Source: a bacterium
Lineage (GTDB): Bacteria; Bdellovibrionota; UBA2428
DNA length: 64,000 nt
Assembly (NCBI GenBank): GCA_009991595.1
Contig: JAACVK010000021.1
Location: forward strand, 78,254 to 142,253
Direction: 5' to 3'
A program made the translations under genes and the position numbers. Each line of letters opens with the position of its first letter. The first letter of the stretch is position 1. This document shows positions 17,562-26,866 of this stretch, piece by piece. The notes below the pieces were generated by a model. The model saw only the letters and a program-made list of their open reading frames with translations, had not been told where the DNA came from and did no database searches.

Positions 17562-18003
17562 AAGAAACTCCCATTGATTTGAAAACAAAAAGCAGCCGTC
17601 TATCCAATAGTTTTGCGATGAAAATTCCTGGAACCGCGACCACCAACCCCATCTGAGTGGTGATCAATGCTTTTGAAATACCATCAGACAAGGAGCTAGC
17701 CTGTGCAGTTTGGGCGCTTGCCATAAAGTCAAAAGTCTCAATCATACCAACCACCGTCCCAAACAGCCCCACCAAGGGAGCCAACTTCACAGTGGTAAGA
17801 AGTGGATTGCGAAGGTAAGAAAAAAGAATTTTTGGAGTCAGGCCTTCAGCAAGCAGATTCTCACTTTGTTGGGTTAAAAGATTTCTAGTTAGAAAAAACC
17901 TTTCCGCAATACAAAACCATTGAACCAATAATAGAACAATTAATAAAATGAGGACCGGTCCACCAGAAAGAAGATATTCAAGGCATCGATCAAACCAAGC
18001 CAT
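17551..18003 (-). CDS. exbB: ExbB/TolQ family proton-channel subunit
   Basis: 150 residues, three TM segments: VLILLIVLLLVQWFCIAERF near 17-36, LVGLFGTVVGMIETFDFM near 77-94 and TTQMGLVVAVPGIFIAKLLD near 114-133. The GxxGTVxGM and TTxxGLxxAxP motifs are the family signature. It is shorter than E. coli ExbB, like ExbB2 of TtpC-type systems. ATG 18003 overlaps the 3' end of ttpC by 14 nt. Confidence 0.92.
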   Translation of the reverse strand: MAWFDRCLEYLLSGGPVLILLIVLLLVQWFCIAERFFLTRNLLTQQSENLLAEGLTPKILFSYLRNPLLTTVKLAPLVGLFGTVVGMIETFDFMASAQTAQASSLSDGISKALITTQMGLVVAVPGIFIAKLLDRRLLFVFKSMGVSYEP

Positions 18004-19345
18004 GAGACTCCATTAGAGACATTTTATTTGACATAATTTCTTGTGCCGGCGGATTCGTGCTCCCTGGAAGCTCTCTAAAATGTAGAAGCAAACGAATCAC
18101 ATAGGCCTCTACCTTATCTTTTGTAGACTCCGACCAAGCATTGAGCATTTGTCCCATTAGAATCACTGGAATCGCCGTCAGCAGTCCCATCTTTGTTGTT
18201 AGTAAAGCTTCTGAGATTCCGCCAGATAGCAATCGTGGGTCTCCAGTGCCGTGCTCAGTAATGATGTCAAAAGTTGATATCATACCAGTGACGGTACCCA
18301 ATAAGCCTAAAAGAGGAGCAATAGCAGCTACAACCGGTAGCATCGTTGAGAAGCGATCAAAGCGTGACAACTCTGATAAGGAAGCCTCATCAACAGCAGC
18401 ATCTAACTCAGCAGAATCACGCGCCGCAAATGCTGTCACCTTCATCGCATACTGGGCCGTTGGAGAGGCAATTAGACGCAATGACTTTAAAAGATCTTCG
18501 CGCTTTAAATCTGTATCCAAAGCTTTTTGAAATAGCTGGACTTCCTCCTTGTTTGAAGAGTAACGAAGCACAACGTAAAAGCGAGTAACGAGCAAGACTA
18601 CCGCAAAGCCGCAAAGGAAAAAAATAACCCAGCCCACGGCCCCACCCTTTTCCCAATGATAGACAAGGCCCTTCTCAGGTGTTTTCAGTATATTGCTTTC
18701 TAAACTGTCATAAAGAAAAATGGGATAGATTTTTGCTCGATTAGAAACAACTTGAGCTTTCCAAAGCTTCAGGTTCCCTCCACCAGCAGGGGCTAACGGC
18801 CCAGAGTAAGCATCTCCCAAAGCAACAGACGCCACCTCACCAACATGTAGCACTTCAGACTGAACCTTCTCCCCAAGCTCATTGAAAAAATCTGTCTTGC
18901 GGACTTCTAATTTAGCGGAGTTCTCTAGCTTTTTAACTGACTCTGCAAACAAGGCGATAAAGCTTTCCCCGCTGGGAACATCCAGCTTAGAAACGATGTC
19001 GCCCCCGACAGATAACTTTGCTTGATCAAAGAGGCTTTGCTTTAAGCTAGCAAAATCTTGAGAAGCGGAAAGCTGGTCTTCCGACATCTTAAAGCTGCGT
19101 TCCAAAGAATCTACCTCTTTGCTCAACTTCAATATATTGGTCTGAGTAACTAGATTAGCAGCACCGAGCGCATCAAGATTCCTTTGTTTAGAATTAGAAA
19201 AGGCCTTTAATTGCCGGGTCAACTCTCGTTTTTGAGCACTCAAATAGGCAATCTCTTTTTGATACGCAGACTCGAGATCTGCGTTGTTAGATTGTGAATA
19301 CACCCAAGAGGAAAGTAGAAGCGCACCTAAGACAATTTTTCTCAT
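17990..19345 (-). CDS. ttpC: TtpC-like protein (periplasmic coiled coil plus MotA/TolQ/ExbB domain)
   Basis: 451 residues. A signal peptide (MRKIVLGALLLSSWVYSQ) is followed by a coiled coil (about 25-95), a periplasmic region and a TM near 215-237. A C-terminal ExbB-like proton-channel domain has IAPLLGLLGTVTGMISTFD and TTKMGLLTAIPVILMGQML. This arrangement matches TtpC of the Vibrio TonB2 system, which is required with ExbB2/ExbD2/TonB2 for siderophore uptake. AGGA lies 8 nt before ATG 19345, and the start overlaps the DUF3450 stop (ATGA). Confidence 0.88.
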   Translation of the reverse strand: MRKIVLGALLLSSWVYSQSNNADLESAYQKEIAYLSAQKRELTRQLKAFSNSKQRNLDALGAANLVTQTNILKLSKEVDSLERSFKMSEDQLSASQDFASLKQSLFDQAKLSVGGDIVSKLDVPSGESFIALFAESVKKLENSAKLEVRKTDFFNELGEKVQSEVLHVGEVASVALGDAYSGPLAPAGGGNLKLWKAQVVSNRAKIYPIFLYDSLESNILKTPEKGLVYHWEKGGAVGWVIFFLCGFAVVLLVTRFYVVLRYSSNKEEVQLFQKALDTDLKREDLLKSLRLIASPTAQYAMKVTAFAARDSAELDAAVDEASLSELSRFDRFSTMLPVVAAIAPLLGLLGTVTGMISTFDIITEHGTGDPRLLSGGISEALLTTKMGLLTAIPVILMGQMLNAWSESTKDKVEAYVIRLLLHFRELPGSTNPPAQEIMSNKMSLMESHGLV

Positions 19346-20094
19346 AGTGATATTCCTGTATTCATACTGTTTAGAGGGAGAGAAAACTCTCCAAAACGCT
19401 TTGAGTTTCGAAAGGAATCAAATACTTTTTCAATCTCTGCGCTCGCTAGAGATTCGGCCCGAACCCAAACCCAACGACCTCGATTGTTCTGGCTGTATCC
19501 ATAAAACTCCTTATTCACATTAAACAAAGCACCTACATTTCCTAAATTTATTACTTCAGCTAAATAGCTTTCGTCATTCACTTCAATTTCTTGTTGTTGA
19601 AGTGAATTTTGACGCGACAAACGTAGCTCGTCTTCAAACAAGCTCCATAGCAAAGGCAAACCTTGCTCGGCACTTAACTCTTTAGCTTTTAGCTTTGCAC
19701 GAAAGTCTCCAATCGCCTTGAGGCGATCAGCCCTCTGAAACAAGGTCGAGCTGGTAACGTAGTTTGCGAGTTGATTCGAAGCTTCAAGAAGAACCGAAGC
19801 TAACTCATCACCCGATGAACTTTGCTTAAGCTGAACCTTTGTTGTAGCTAATCCATCAAGAACTTCTTTCTTTTTTAATTGTAAACGCTTGAGCTGCAAG
19901 TGCAGCTCAGACTCTTCAAGACTGAAAGCCTTTAGCCTTTGCCTGTATAGGTCTTCTTTGTCAGTTAATTCAGAGCGAATAGACTCAACCTCTTCCCGCA
20001 AAGTAGCCAGAGCCTCTGCCTTATCGACCAAATTGTTGGAAAATGATGAGTAACTAATAAAAGCAAAGAAAATTAAAAAATAGACCCTCGCCAT
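19342..20094 (-). CDS. DUF3450 family periplasmic coiled-coil protein
   Basis: 250 residues from ATG 20094 (MARVYFLIFFAFISYSSFS signal peptide); a TTG at 20130 is the alternative. A long coiled coil (about 20-100) is followed by a C-terminal domain with FNVNKEFYGYSQNNRGRWVW. DUF3450 genes are regular first members of ttpC-exbB-exbD-tonB clusters, which is the context here; the molecular role is not established. It is the promoter-proximal gene of the eight-gene operon. A pair of TTAAC half-sites lies about 150 nt upstream. Confidence 0.85.
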   Translation of the reverse strand: MARVYFLIFFAFISYSSFSNNLVDKAEALATLREEVESIRSELTDKEDLYRQRLKAFSLEESELHLQLKRLQLKKKEVLDGLATTKVQLKQSSSGDELASVLLEASNQLANYVTSSTLFQRADRLKAIGDFRAKLKAKELSAEQGLPLLWSLFEDELRLSRQNSLQQQEIEVNDESYLAEVINLGNVGALFNVNKEFYGYSQNNRGRWVWVRAESLASAEIEKVFDSFRNSKRFGEFSLPLNSMNTGISL

Positions 20095-20244
20095 AATCGG
20101 CAAAAAACTCGGAAGCACGACCAGAGTCAAATTTGCTTTTGATGAGAGGCTGCACTGCGCCGGAATACTCCAATCGTTAGTCGGTGGGTGAAGACTAGAA
20201 AATAGAACTTGGGAAACAAATCATCAGCAAAAATCAGAAAATGA

Positions 20245-20260
20245 GTTAAATTACTGTTAA
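20245..20260 (-). promoter_or_regulatory. TTAAC direct repeat, 11-bp spacing, upstream of TonB operon
   Basis: GTTAA at 20245-20249 and 20256-20260 on the plus strand give CTTAACAGTAATTTAAC on the minus strand, pointing at the DUF3450-TonB operon. GATGAT about 20 nt downstream could be a -10 box. Same architecture as the sites at 10022, 32955, 36575 and 62945. Confidence 0.5.
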
Positions 20261-20292
20261 GAATCAACTTTATTTTCCGGAAATTGATTCTT
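20259..20292. promoter_or_regulatory. Inverted repeat in divergent promoter region
   Basis: AAGAATCAA (20259-20267) and TTGATTCTT (20284-20292) are perfect 9-bp arms, 16 bp apart, and a palindrome TTTCCGGAAA lies between them. It is located between the TonB operon and the Ig-repeat lipoprotein gene. Candidate dimeric-repressor operator; no regulator assigned. Confidence 0.4.
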
Positions 20293-20381
20293 TCTGGTTA
20301 GACTAACAGAATCTTCACGGGCTAAAGCCTATAGCGTAGACGATAATAATGCATATGGTCTGTACGTTGTTAGGACGTTCT

Positions 20382-23300
20382 ATGGCATCAGGCCGATGCA
20401 AAGCCTTACTCCTTTACATCACAGTAGTGATCTTGTCTTCGTGTACCCAAATCGCGGTAAACGATACCGAGAGCAGTAGCACAACGGGTGCAAGCACCGA
20501 CACAACAGCTCCTTCGTTAACAATTGTCCAAGCAAGCGGTCAGGCCGACCCAGCAAGCTCGCTACCTGTTTCATTTACAGTCACCCTTTCTGAAGAAGTC
20601 GGAAACAGCACCTTAACAACTGCCGATATCACTCAAAACGGAACCGCTAGTGGAATCACCTGGACTTTGACTGGAAGTGGAACGGCCTACACCCTTAAAG
20701 CTACAGCCGTGAGCACAAGCGGAACGATTGTTCCCACGATTGCAGCGGCACGCTTTACTGACGCCGCTGGAAATTCCAACAAAGCCTCTACCTCTACGGA
20801 TAACTCTGTAACCTATAGCGACACGGCGGCCCCTACAGTGACCACTCTTTCGCCAGCCGACAACGGAAGCAATGTTAGCACAGGCGCCAGCCTTACTATC
20901 ACTTTCAACGAAAAGGTAGATGCTGAAAGCGGCAACATTGTTATATATAGAACAAGTGACGATGGTGTCTTTGAATCCATACCTGTCGGCGATGCCCGAG
21001 TCAGTGGCTCCGGGACAAAAGTAATCACAATTGATCCAAGCGGCACCCTTGCCTATGGCACCTCTTACTATGTGCAAATTGCCAGCACTGCCTTTGATGA
21101 CGGAAGCGGTAACTCCTATGCAGGAATTTCCAATAAGACCAGCTGGAACTTTACAACTACCGCAGCCCCAGACGTAACCGCCCCTACAGTTTCTACTCTT
21201 TCCCCAGCCGACAACTCCACCGCAGTTTCTGCTAGCACGAACCTTGTCATCACCTTTGATGAAAACGTAGATGCAGAAAGTGGCAACATTGTTATCTACC
21301 GATCGAGTGATGACGCTGTCTTTGAAACCATTCCAGTCGGCGATGCTCGGATTACTGGAACAGGAACAAGCATCATTACAGTTAACCCAACAGGCACTCT
21401 TGCCAGTAACACTGAATACTACCTGCAAATTGCCGCAACAGCATTTGATGACACTAGCGGAAATTCTTACGCAGGAATTTCAAACACTACAAGCTGGAGC
21501 TTTACGACAGCAGACACGACCAACCCAGCAACTTCCACCCTATCTCCAGCCGACAACGCAACAAGCGTTTCGGCGATCGCAAACCTTGTGATCACTTTCG
21601 ATGAAAACGTAGATGTAGAGAGTGGCAACATTGTCATCTACCGATCTAGCGATGACGCTGTCTTTGAAACCATTCCAGTCGGTGATGCGCGCGTAACAGG
21701 AACTGGCACAACTACCATTACGATCAACCCAACGGGCACGCTAGCCAGCAACACTGAATACTACGTGCAAATTGCTACGACCGCCTTTGATGATGCTAGC
21801 GGCAATTCCTACGCAGGAATCTCAGACACGACAAGCTGGACCTTTACGACTGCTGCAGGATCTGATGTCACTGCACCTTCTATGAGCACGCTTAGCCCAG
21901 CCGACAATTCAACCTCGGTTTCTAACACTCCCAATCTGGTCATAACCTTCGATGAAGCCGTGGATACCGAAAGCGGAAACATTGTTGTTTACAAAAGCTC
22001 AGACGATAGCGTTATCGCAACCGTTGATGTAACCGATACTGGACTTGTTTCAGGAACGGGAACAACCTCAATTACCATCGATATGGGTGTGATTTTGAGC
22101 GATAGTACTGAGTACTATGTTCTTGTTGATGCTTCAGCTTTCGATGACGCCTCAGGCAACTCTTATGCTGGAATATCTTCAACCACTGCCTGGAGTTTCA
22201 CCACAGGTGATTCAACAAATCCTACTGTTTCAACACTTTCGCCGGCAGATAATGCCACAGGCGTGAGCGAAATTGCCAATCTTGTGATTACCTTTGATGA
22301 GGCGGTGGATGTAGAAACTGGCAACATCTATATATATGATAGTGATGACACCTTGATTGAAACCATTGATGTCACTAGCGGACAGATCACAGGCACTGGC
22401 ACAACTACCATCACTATCAACCCCTCAGTTACACTTGAGTCTAGCAAAGGACACTATATTCAAATCAATGCAACTGCCTTTGACGACACAAGCGGCAATT
22501 CATTTGCTGGCATAAACGACACCACTACCTGGAGCTTCACCACAGGCGTGTCGGCCACTCCGATCGTGACTACGCTTAACCCTGCCGATGATGCCATGAG
22601 TGTAAGTGAGAACGCCAATCTTGAGATCACCTTCAATCGAGATGTTGATGTAGAAACGGGCAACATTTATATCTATGACAGCGATAATGATCTGATTGAA
22701 ACTATAGACGTGACAAGTGGTCAAGTTACAGGAAGTGGATCAACCACGATCACCATCGACCCAACTTATCCTCTCGAAAACTCGAAGGGACACTATATTC
22801 AAATCGATGCCACAGCTTTTGACGACACAAGCGGCAATTCATTTGTTGGCATAAACGACACCACTACTTGGAGCTTCACGACCGGAAATGAAGTCGCCCC
22901 CGAGGCCATCTCGTATAGCCCGGCCGATGACAGCACCGGCGTAAGTTTGGACACAAATCTTGTCATAACCTTCCATGAGGCTGCCCTGGCTGACATAGGA
23001 AACATTGAAATCTATGACTCTGACAACTCCTTGATTGAAACCATTGATGTCTCTAGCGGGCAGGTTTCGGGTTCAGGAACCAACACCATAACGATTAATC
23101 CGAGCACAACTTTAGAAGCCTCAAAGGGGCACTATATTCAAATAGACTCAGGCGCCTTCAGGGATTCAAACAACAATTACTATGCCGGCCTAAGCGATAA
23201 CACGACCTGGAGCTTTACAACTGGAACGGGGGCTGACGTAACAAACCCGACAGTTTCGTCCCTTTCGCCAGCCGATAACGCCACTGGTGTATCAACGACA

Positions 23301-25457
23301 GCAAATTTAGTAATTACATTCGACGAGTTCGTAAATACAGGCTCTGGAAACATTGTGATTTATCGCACGTCTGACAACAACGTAATGGAAACCATCGACG
23401 TCACTTCTGGGCAGGTAACAGGACATACGGGCGGAGCAGAGGTTACCATCAACCCCTCAATCACCTTAGCCAACAACACAGAATACTATGTGCTTATAGA
23501 CGCTACAGCTTTTGATGATGATGCTGGCAACTCTTTTGCAGGCATCTCTTCAACAACTTACTGGAGCTTTAACACTACAGATACAGTTCAGCCAAGCATA
23601 TCATCTGTCTACCCTGCAGATGATTCTATAGGAATTTCTCCGATCACTAATCTTGTAATCACAGCCGATGAACCCATTCAACTTAGTGGTAGTGGTAGTG
23701 TCGATCTATACAGACTTTCAGACTACAGTTTCGTAGAAACTATGACTGTCGCCAATGGAAAAATTTCTAAGACAGGGGCCACCGAGCTTACCATCAATCC
23801 TTCAACTACCTTAGCAGATAGCACTGCCTATTACCTGTACGTTGATGACGGTCTTTTTGATGATTTTGAGAACAACCCGAACCTCGGAATTGATGACAGT
23901 ACCGTTTGGAATTTCACGACAGCGGCGGCCGACGCAACTAAACCCGATGTAACAATCAACGAGAACTCGGGCCAAGTGGACCCAGCGAACTCTTTACCGG
24001 TAATTTTTGATGTGGTCTTTAGCGAAGAAATTGACCCGAGCACTTTTACAATAGCTGACATCACTCAAAACGGCACAGCTAGCGGAATTACTTGGACCAT
24101 CACTGACTCGGGTGATGCAACAACCTTCACCCTTCGAGCAACTGTGGTGACAGGAGCCGGAACCCTACAACCTTCCATTGCGGCGGGTGTGGTTGATGAT
24201 TTAGCGGGAAATACAAATACGATTTCGACTGCAACAGACAACACCGTAACTTATACTCCTGGCTCACGGACTATCACTCTAGACTCTACTGGGTGTAACG
24301 ACACAACTGCAGCCATAGGCTCTGCTTCACCTCCATTCTGCACAGTGCAAGCTGCCGTAGATGAAGCCATTGCCGCCAACCCCTCTGGAACAAATCCTGT
24401 TGTGATTGAAGTCGCCAATGAAACTTTTGGGACAGCCATCGTTAGCACTAACTTTGGAACCAATGTTACTTGGCAGGCAATTTCAGGTTCACCAGTGATC
24501 ACAAAAATTGACGCAAGTGGTTCCGATGGTGCCACTGGTGCCATCGCTCAACCCGGGACCGATGATGGATCTGGATGTGACAGCTCTAGCGGGGGAGGCA
24601 CTGGCGAGAGTGGGACAAACGGATACAGCCTTAGCATCATTTCTGACGGCAATATTACCTTCACAACTATTGATAGTTCTGGTGGCAATGGCGGAGACGG
24701 GGGCGATTACACGATAGACTGCCAAGGATCTGATTTGTCTGGAGGCTCCGCTGGAGCAGCTGGTTCTGGCGGTACTCTGATCTTGGAGAATGTCATAGCA
24801 ACCACGGTTACTGCCGTTGGTGGAACAGGGGGAAGCGCTGGCACCTGTATGGCAAGCTGCGGAAGCGCATCAAGTGGAGGGGTAGCTGCTGATATAACTC
24901 TAACAAATTCTACGGTCGTGACAGTTGACGCAAGTGCTGGATCCCCAGGTAGCGATGCAGGGATATTTTCAGGATTTGGAGCAGATGGTTCAAACATACA
25001 TTTGAATTCCACTACTGTTACTGGAACATGCACCACAAATGCGTCGAGTGATAATCACATGAGTGGAAGCTGTTATTCCGCGGGAAAAATTTATGATGAT
25101 GCGGGCGATTCCTCCTGCGGATCTACAAGTTGGAGCGGCATTTCCGATTGCCTCCCTCCAGAGTCAGCTTGGTTCGATGGGGCATACTGTGACGGGACAG
25201 ATGTCATTACAGCCACAATCGACGATTCATGGGGAGTAAGCAATACTTACAGCATAAACTGGTCGGGCGGAAGTTCAGGTTGGTACACCTACTCTGATGA
25301 TCAAGGCAGCACGGATCTTACATGGGAATCTGGCACCAGTTCCACATCCACCTCTTGGAGTTCTTTCGGTGGCTCGGGCACGCTAAACGTTATTGTAAGC
25401 GACTTTAAATGTAACAATATTACTTCAGGAACTGACTCGGCTGCATATTCTGACTAA
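20382..25457 (+). CDS. Giant Ig-repeat (Big_5) lipoprotein
   Basis: 1691 residues from ATG 20382, with AGGA 6 nt upstream; ATG 20349 would add 11 residues. The lipoprotein signal ends at VVILSSC. An Ig-like domain (SLPVSFTVTLSEEVGNSTL ... DITQNGTASGITWTLTGSG) is followed by nine SbsA-type Big_5 repeats of about 110 residues, each opening with a variant of TVSTLSPADNxTxVS and closing with xxWSFTT. A second copy of the first Ig type comes next (SLPVIFDVVFSEEIDPSTF). The C-terminal 380 residues are Gly/Ser/Thr-rich and beta-helix-like, with Cys pairs. Probably a surface stalk or adhesin anchored in the outer membrane. Repeats 2 and 3 are almost identical in sequence, pointing to recent duplication. 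Divergent from the TonB operon and 7 bp from the convergent metB-like gene. Confidence 0.85.
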   Translation: MASGRCKALLLYITVVILSSCTQIAVNDTESSSTTGASTDTTAPSLTIVQASGQADPASSLPVSFTVTLSEEVGNSTLTTADITQNGTASGITWTLTGSGTAYTLKATAVSTSGTIVPTIAAARFTDAAGNSNKASTSTDNSVTYSDTAAPTVTTLSPADNGSNVSTGASLTITFNEKVDAESGNIVIYRTSDDGVFESIPVGDARVSGSGTKVITIDPSGTLAYGTSYYVQIASTAFDDGSGNSYAGISNKTSWNFTTTAAPDVTAPTVSTLSPADNSTAVSASTNLVITFDENVDAESGNIVIYRSSDDAVFETIPVGDARITGTGTSIITVNPTGTLASNTEYYLQIAATAFDDTSGNSYAGISNTTSWSFTTADTTNPATSTLSPADNATSVSAIANLVITFDENVDVESGNIVIYRSSDDAVFETIPVGDARVTGTGTTTITINPTGTLASNTEYYVQIATTAFDDASGNSYAGISDTTSWTFTTAAGSDVTAPSMSTLSPADNSTSVSNTPNLVITFDEAVDTESGNIVVYKSSDDSVIATVDVTDTGLVSGTGTTSITIDMGVILSDSTEYYVLVDASAFDDASGNSYAGISSTTAWSFTTGDSTNPTVSTLSPADNATGVSEIANLVITFDEAVDVETGNIYIYDSDDTLIETIDVTSGQITGTGTTTITINPSVTLESSKGHYIQINATAFDDTSGNSFAGINDTTTWSFTTGVSATPIVTTLNPADDAMSVSENANLEITFNRDVDVETGNIYIYDSDNDLIETIDVTSGQVTGSGSTTITIDPTYPLENSKGHYIQIDATAFDDTSGNSFVGINDTTTWSFTTGNEVAPEAISYSPADDSTGVSLDTNLVITFHEAALADIGNIEIYDSDNSLIETIDVSSGQVSGSGTNTITINPSTTLEASKGHYIQIDSGAFRDSNNNYYAGLSDNTTWSFTTGTGADVTNPTVSSLSPADNATGVSTTANLVITFDEFVNTGSGNIVIYRTSDNNVMETIDVTSGQVTGHTGGAEVTINPSITLANNTEYYVLIDATAFDDDAGNSFAGISSTTYWSFNTTDTVQPSISSVYPADDSIGISPITNLVITADEPIQLSGSGSVDLYRLSDYSFVETMTVANGKISKTGATELTINPSTTLADSTAYYLYVDDGLFDDFENNPNLGIDDSTVWNFTTAAADATKPDVTINENSGQVDPANSLPVIFDVVFSEEIDPSTFTIADITQNGTASGITWTITDSGDATTFTLRATVVTGAGTLQPSIAAGVVDDLAGNTNTISTATDNTVTYTPGSRTITLDSTGCNDTTAAIGSASPPFCTVQAAVDEAIAANPSGTNPVVIEVANETFGTAIVSTNFGTNVTWQAISGSPVITKIDASGSDGATGAIAQPGTDDGSGCDSSSGGGTGESGTNGYSLSIISDGNITFTTIDSSGGNGGDGGDYTIDCQGSDLSGGSAGAAGSGGTLILENVIATTVTAVGGTGGSAGTCMASCGSASSGGVAADITLTNSTVVTVDASAGSPGSDAGIFSGFGADGSNIHLNSTTVTGTCTTNASSDNHMSGSCYSAGKIYDDAGDSSCGSTSWSGISDCLPPESAWFDGAYCDGTDVITATIDDSWGVSNTYSINWSGGSSGWYTYSDDQGSTDLTWESGTSSTSTSWSSFGGSGTLNVIVSDFKCNNITSGTDSAAYSD

Positions 25458-25464
25458 TGAACAC

Positions 25465-26613
25465 CTAGTTAAGAGCATTTTGAAGATCTGATACCAAAGA
25501 TTCAGAACTCTCAATTCCAACGGACAAACGTAAAAGCTGACTATCAATTCCAAGATGCTCTCGCATTTTCTCGGGGACCGAAGCATGGGTCATTTTCTCT
25601 GGGTGATTCACAAGAGACTCCACGCAACCAAGACTCTCGGCAAGGCGAAACATTCTCAGCTTAGCTAAGAATGTTTTTACATCCTCGTAATTGCCCTTAA
25701 GTTTAAAAGAAACAATTCCCGAAAAACCACGCATTTGCTCTTTCGCAATAGCATGTTGCGGATGAGACTCTAATCCTGGATAAAAAACCACGTCAACCTT
25801 TGGATGAGTTTCTAAGAATTCGGCCACGGCAAAAGCATTTTCTTCGTGTTTTTTCATTCTTATAGCGAGTGTCGACAGACTTCTGTGAAACAAATGACAA
25901 TCCATTGGAGAAGGGATCGCCCCTGCTGCAAACTGCACGTATTTAAGAGATTGAAAAAGCTTGGGGTCATTAACCATCAAAGCTCCACCGATCAAATCGG
26001 AATGGCCACCAATGTATTTGGAACTGCTATGCAAAACAATACTAGCTCCTAGCTCCAACGGAGATTGAAACACAGGTGAAGCAAAGGTGTTATCCACCAA
26101 AAACTGGCAGTCTTTGCCTTTAAGCAATTTTGCTACACCAACAACATCGATGACTTTTAAAAGTGGATTTGTCGGAGACTCTACCCACACCAAACGAGTT
26201 TTTTCGTTTAATGCTGCAGCTACGTTATCGAGATTGGACATATCAACAAAGTGAAATTTTAGGTCATATTTGGCAAAAAGAGTGCGGAACATACGGCCTG
26301 TCCCACCGTAAACATCATCACACACAATGACTTCGGCACCTGGATCTAAAAGTTGTATCACGGCTTGTTCTGCCGCAAGGCCTGAGGAAAAGGCCAAACC
26401 ATGTTGAGCAACCTCCACTGCAGCCAGAGCTTTTTCATAAGCCTCCCTGGTTGGATTGTCCGCACGAGAATAGTCGTAACCCAGGTGTTCGGCAGGAGCC
26501 TTTTGCTCATAGGTTGAAGCCGTATGAATGGGTTTGACCACCGCACCGGTCAACGGATCGGAGTCTTTAGCAGCATGAACACAAGTATCAAAGTCACGGC
26601 TTCTTATTGTCAT
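25465..26613 (-). CDS. Cystathionine gamma-lyase/synthase family PLP enzyme
   Basis: 382 residues of the Cys/Met metabolism PLP family. Visible marks are GYDYSRADNPTREAYEKALA near 44-63, the SSGLAAEQAV phosphate-binding region, VWVESPTNPLLKVID, DNTFASPVFQSPLELGA and the PLP-lysine motif SSSKYIGGHSD near 200. Lyase (MccB/Cth) and synthase (MetB) cannot be separated safely by eye. The presence of a cystathionine beta-synthase at 41 kb favours a reverse-transsulfuration lyase, cystathionine to cysteine. Cytoplasmic tetramer by family. It is a monocistronic-looking gene. Confidence 0.9.
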   Translation of the reverse strand: MTIRSRDFDTCVHAAKDSDPLTGAVVKPIHTASTYEQKAPAEHLGYDYSRADNPTREAYEKALAAVEVAQHGLAFSSGLAAEQAVIQLLDPGAEVIVCDDVYGGTGRMFRTLFAKYDLKFHFVDMSNLDNVAAALNEKTRLVWVESPTNPLLKVIDVVGVAKLLKGKDCQFLVDNTFASPVFQSPLELGASIVLHSSSKYIGGHSDLIGGALMVNDPKLFQSLKYVQFAAGAIPSPMDCHLFHRSLSTLAIRMKKHEENAFAVAEFLETHPKVDVVFYPGLESHPQHAIAKEQMRGFSGIVSFKLKGNYEDVKTFLAKLRMFRLAESLGCVESLVNHPEKMTHASVPEKMREHLGIDSQLLRLSVGIESSESLVSDLQNALN

Positions 26614-26718
26614 AGGGGCAAACCTAGCAAGAAGCCGTTCAGATCGAAAGCCCCTAACGCGCCTGGTAGGCGAAAATATGCTTATGATTCTCTTCTAGAG
26701 TGTCGAAGAATACTCATA

Positions 26719-26856
26719 ATGAAAATATCCCCAGTAAACCCCATGACCGGCTTTGGCATAGCTCAAACAAAACCTAAAAAACCGAAGGATAAAGCGCCTC
26801 AGAAGGACAAAAGCCCTTCAAAAGATCAAAGCAAAGACAAGAAACCTGGCAAGTAA
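26719..26856 (+). CDS. Small Lys/Pro-rich protein
   Basis: 45 residues: a short MKISPVNPMTGFGIAQTK head and a tail of Lys-Pro-Asp-Ser repeats (KPKKPKDKAPQKDK). The reading frame is set between the cystathionine enzyme gene (its divergent start region) and the ampG-like gene, ending 10 bp before the latter's stop. No Shine-Dalgarno is visible and the composition is low-complexity, so this could be chance. The compositional pattern is nevertheless protein-like and unlike the flanking shadow frames. Confidence 0.35.
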   Translation: MKISPVNPMTGFGIAQTKPKKPKDKAPQKDKSPSKDQSKDKKPGK

Positions 26857-26866
26857 AAACAACCGA

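Noticed and set aside
20094..20130. TTGACT near the DUF3450 start as a -35 box
   Set aside because: No -10 hexamer at 16-19 bp; the sequence lies next to or within the coding start.
20613..21428. Long open frame on the minus strand inside the Ig-repeat gene
   Set aside because: It has repetitive Cys/Ser/Gly content produced by reading the repeated domains backwards; the plus-strand frame has a clear signal peptide and repeats.
26655..26680. Small hairpin CGCCT-AGGCG upstream of the Lys-rich frame
   Set aside because: Only 5 bp of stem and no T-run; not enough to call a terminator.
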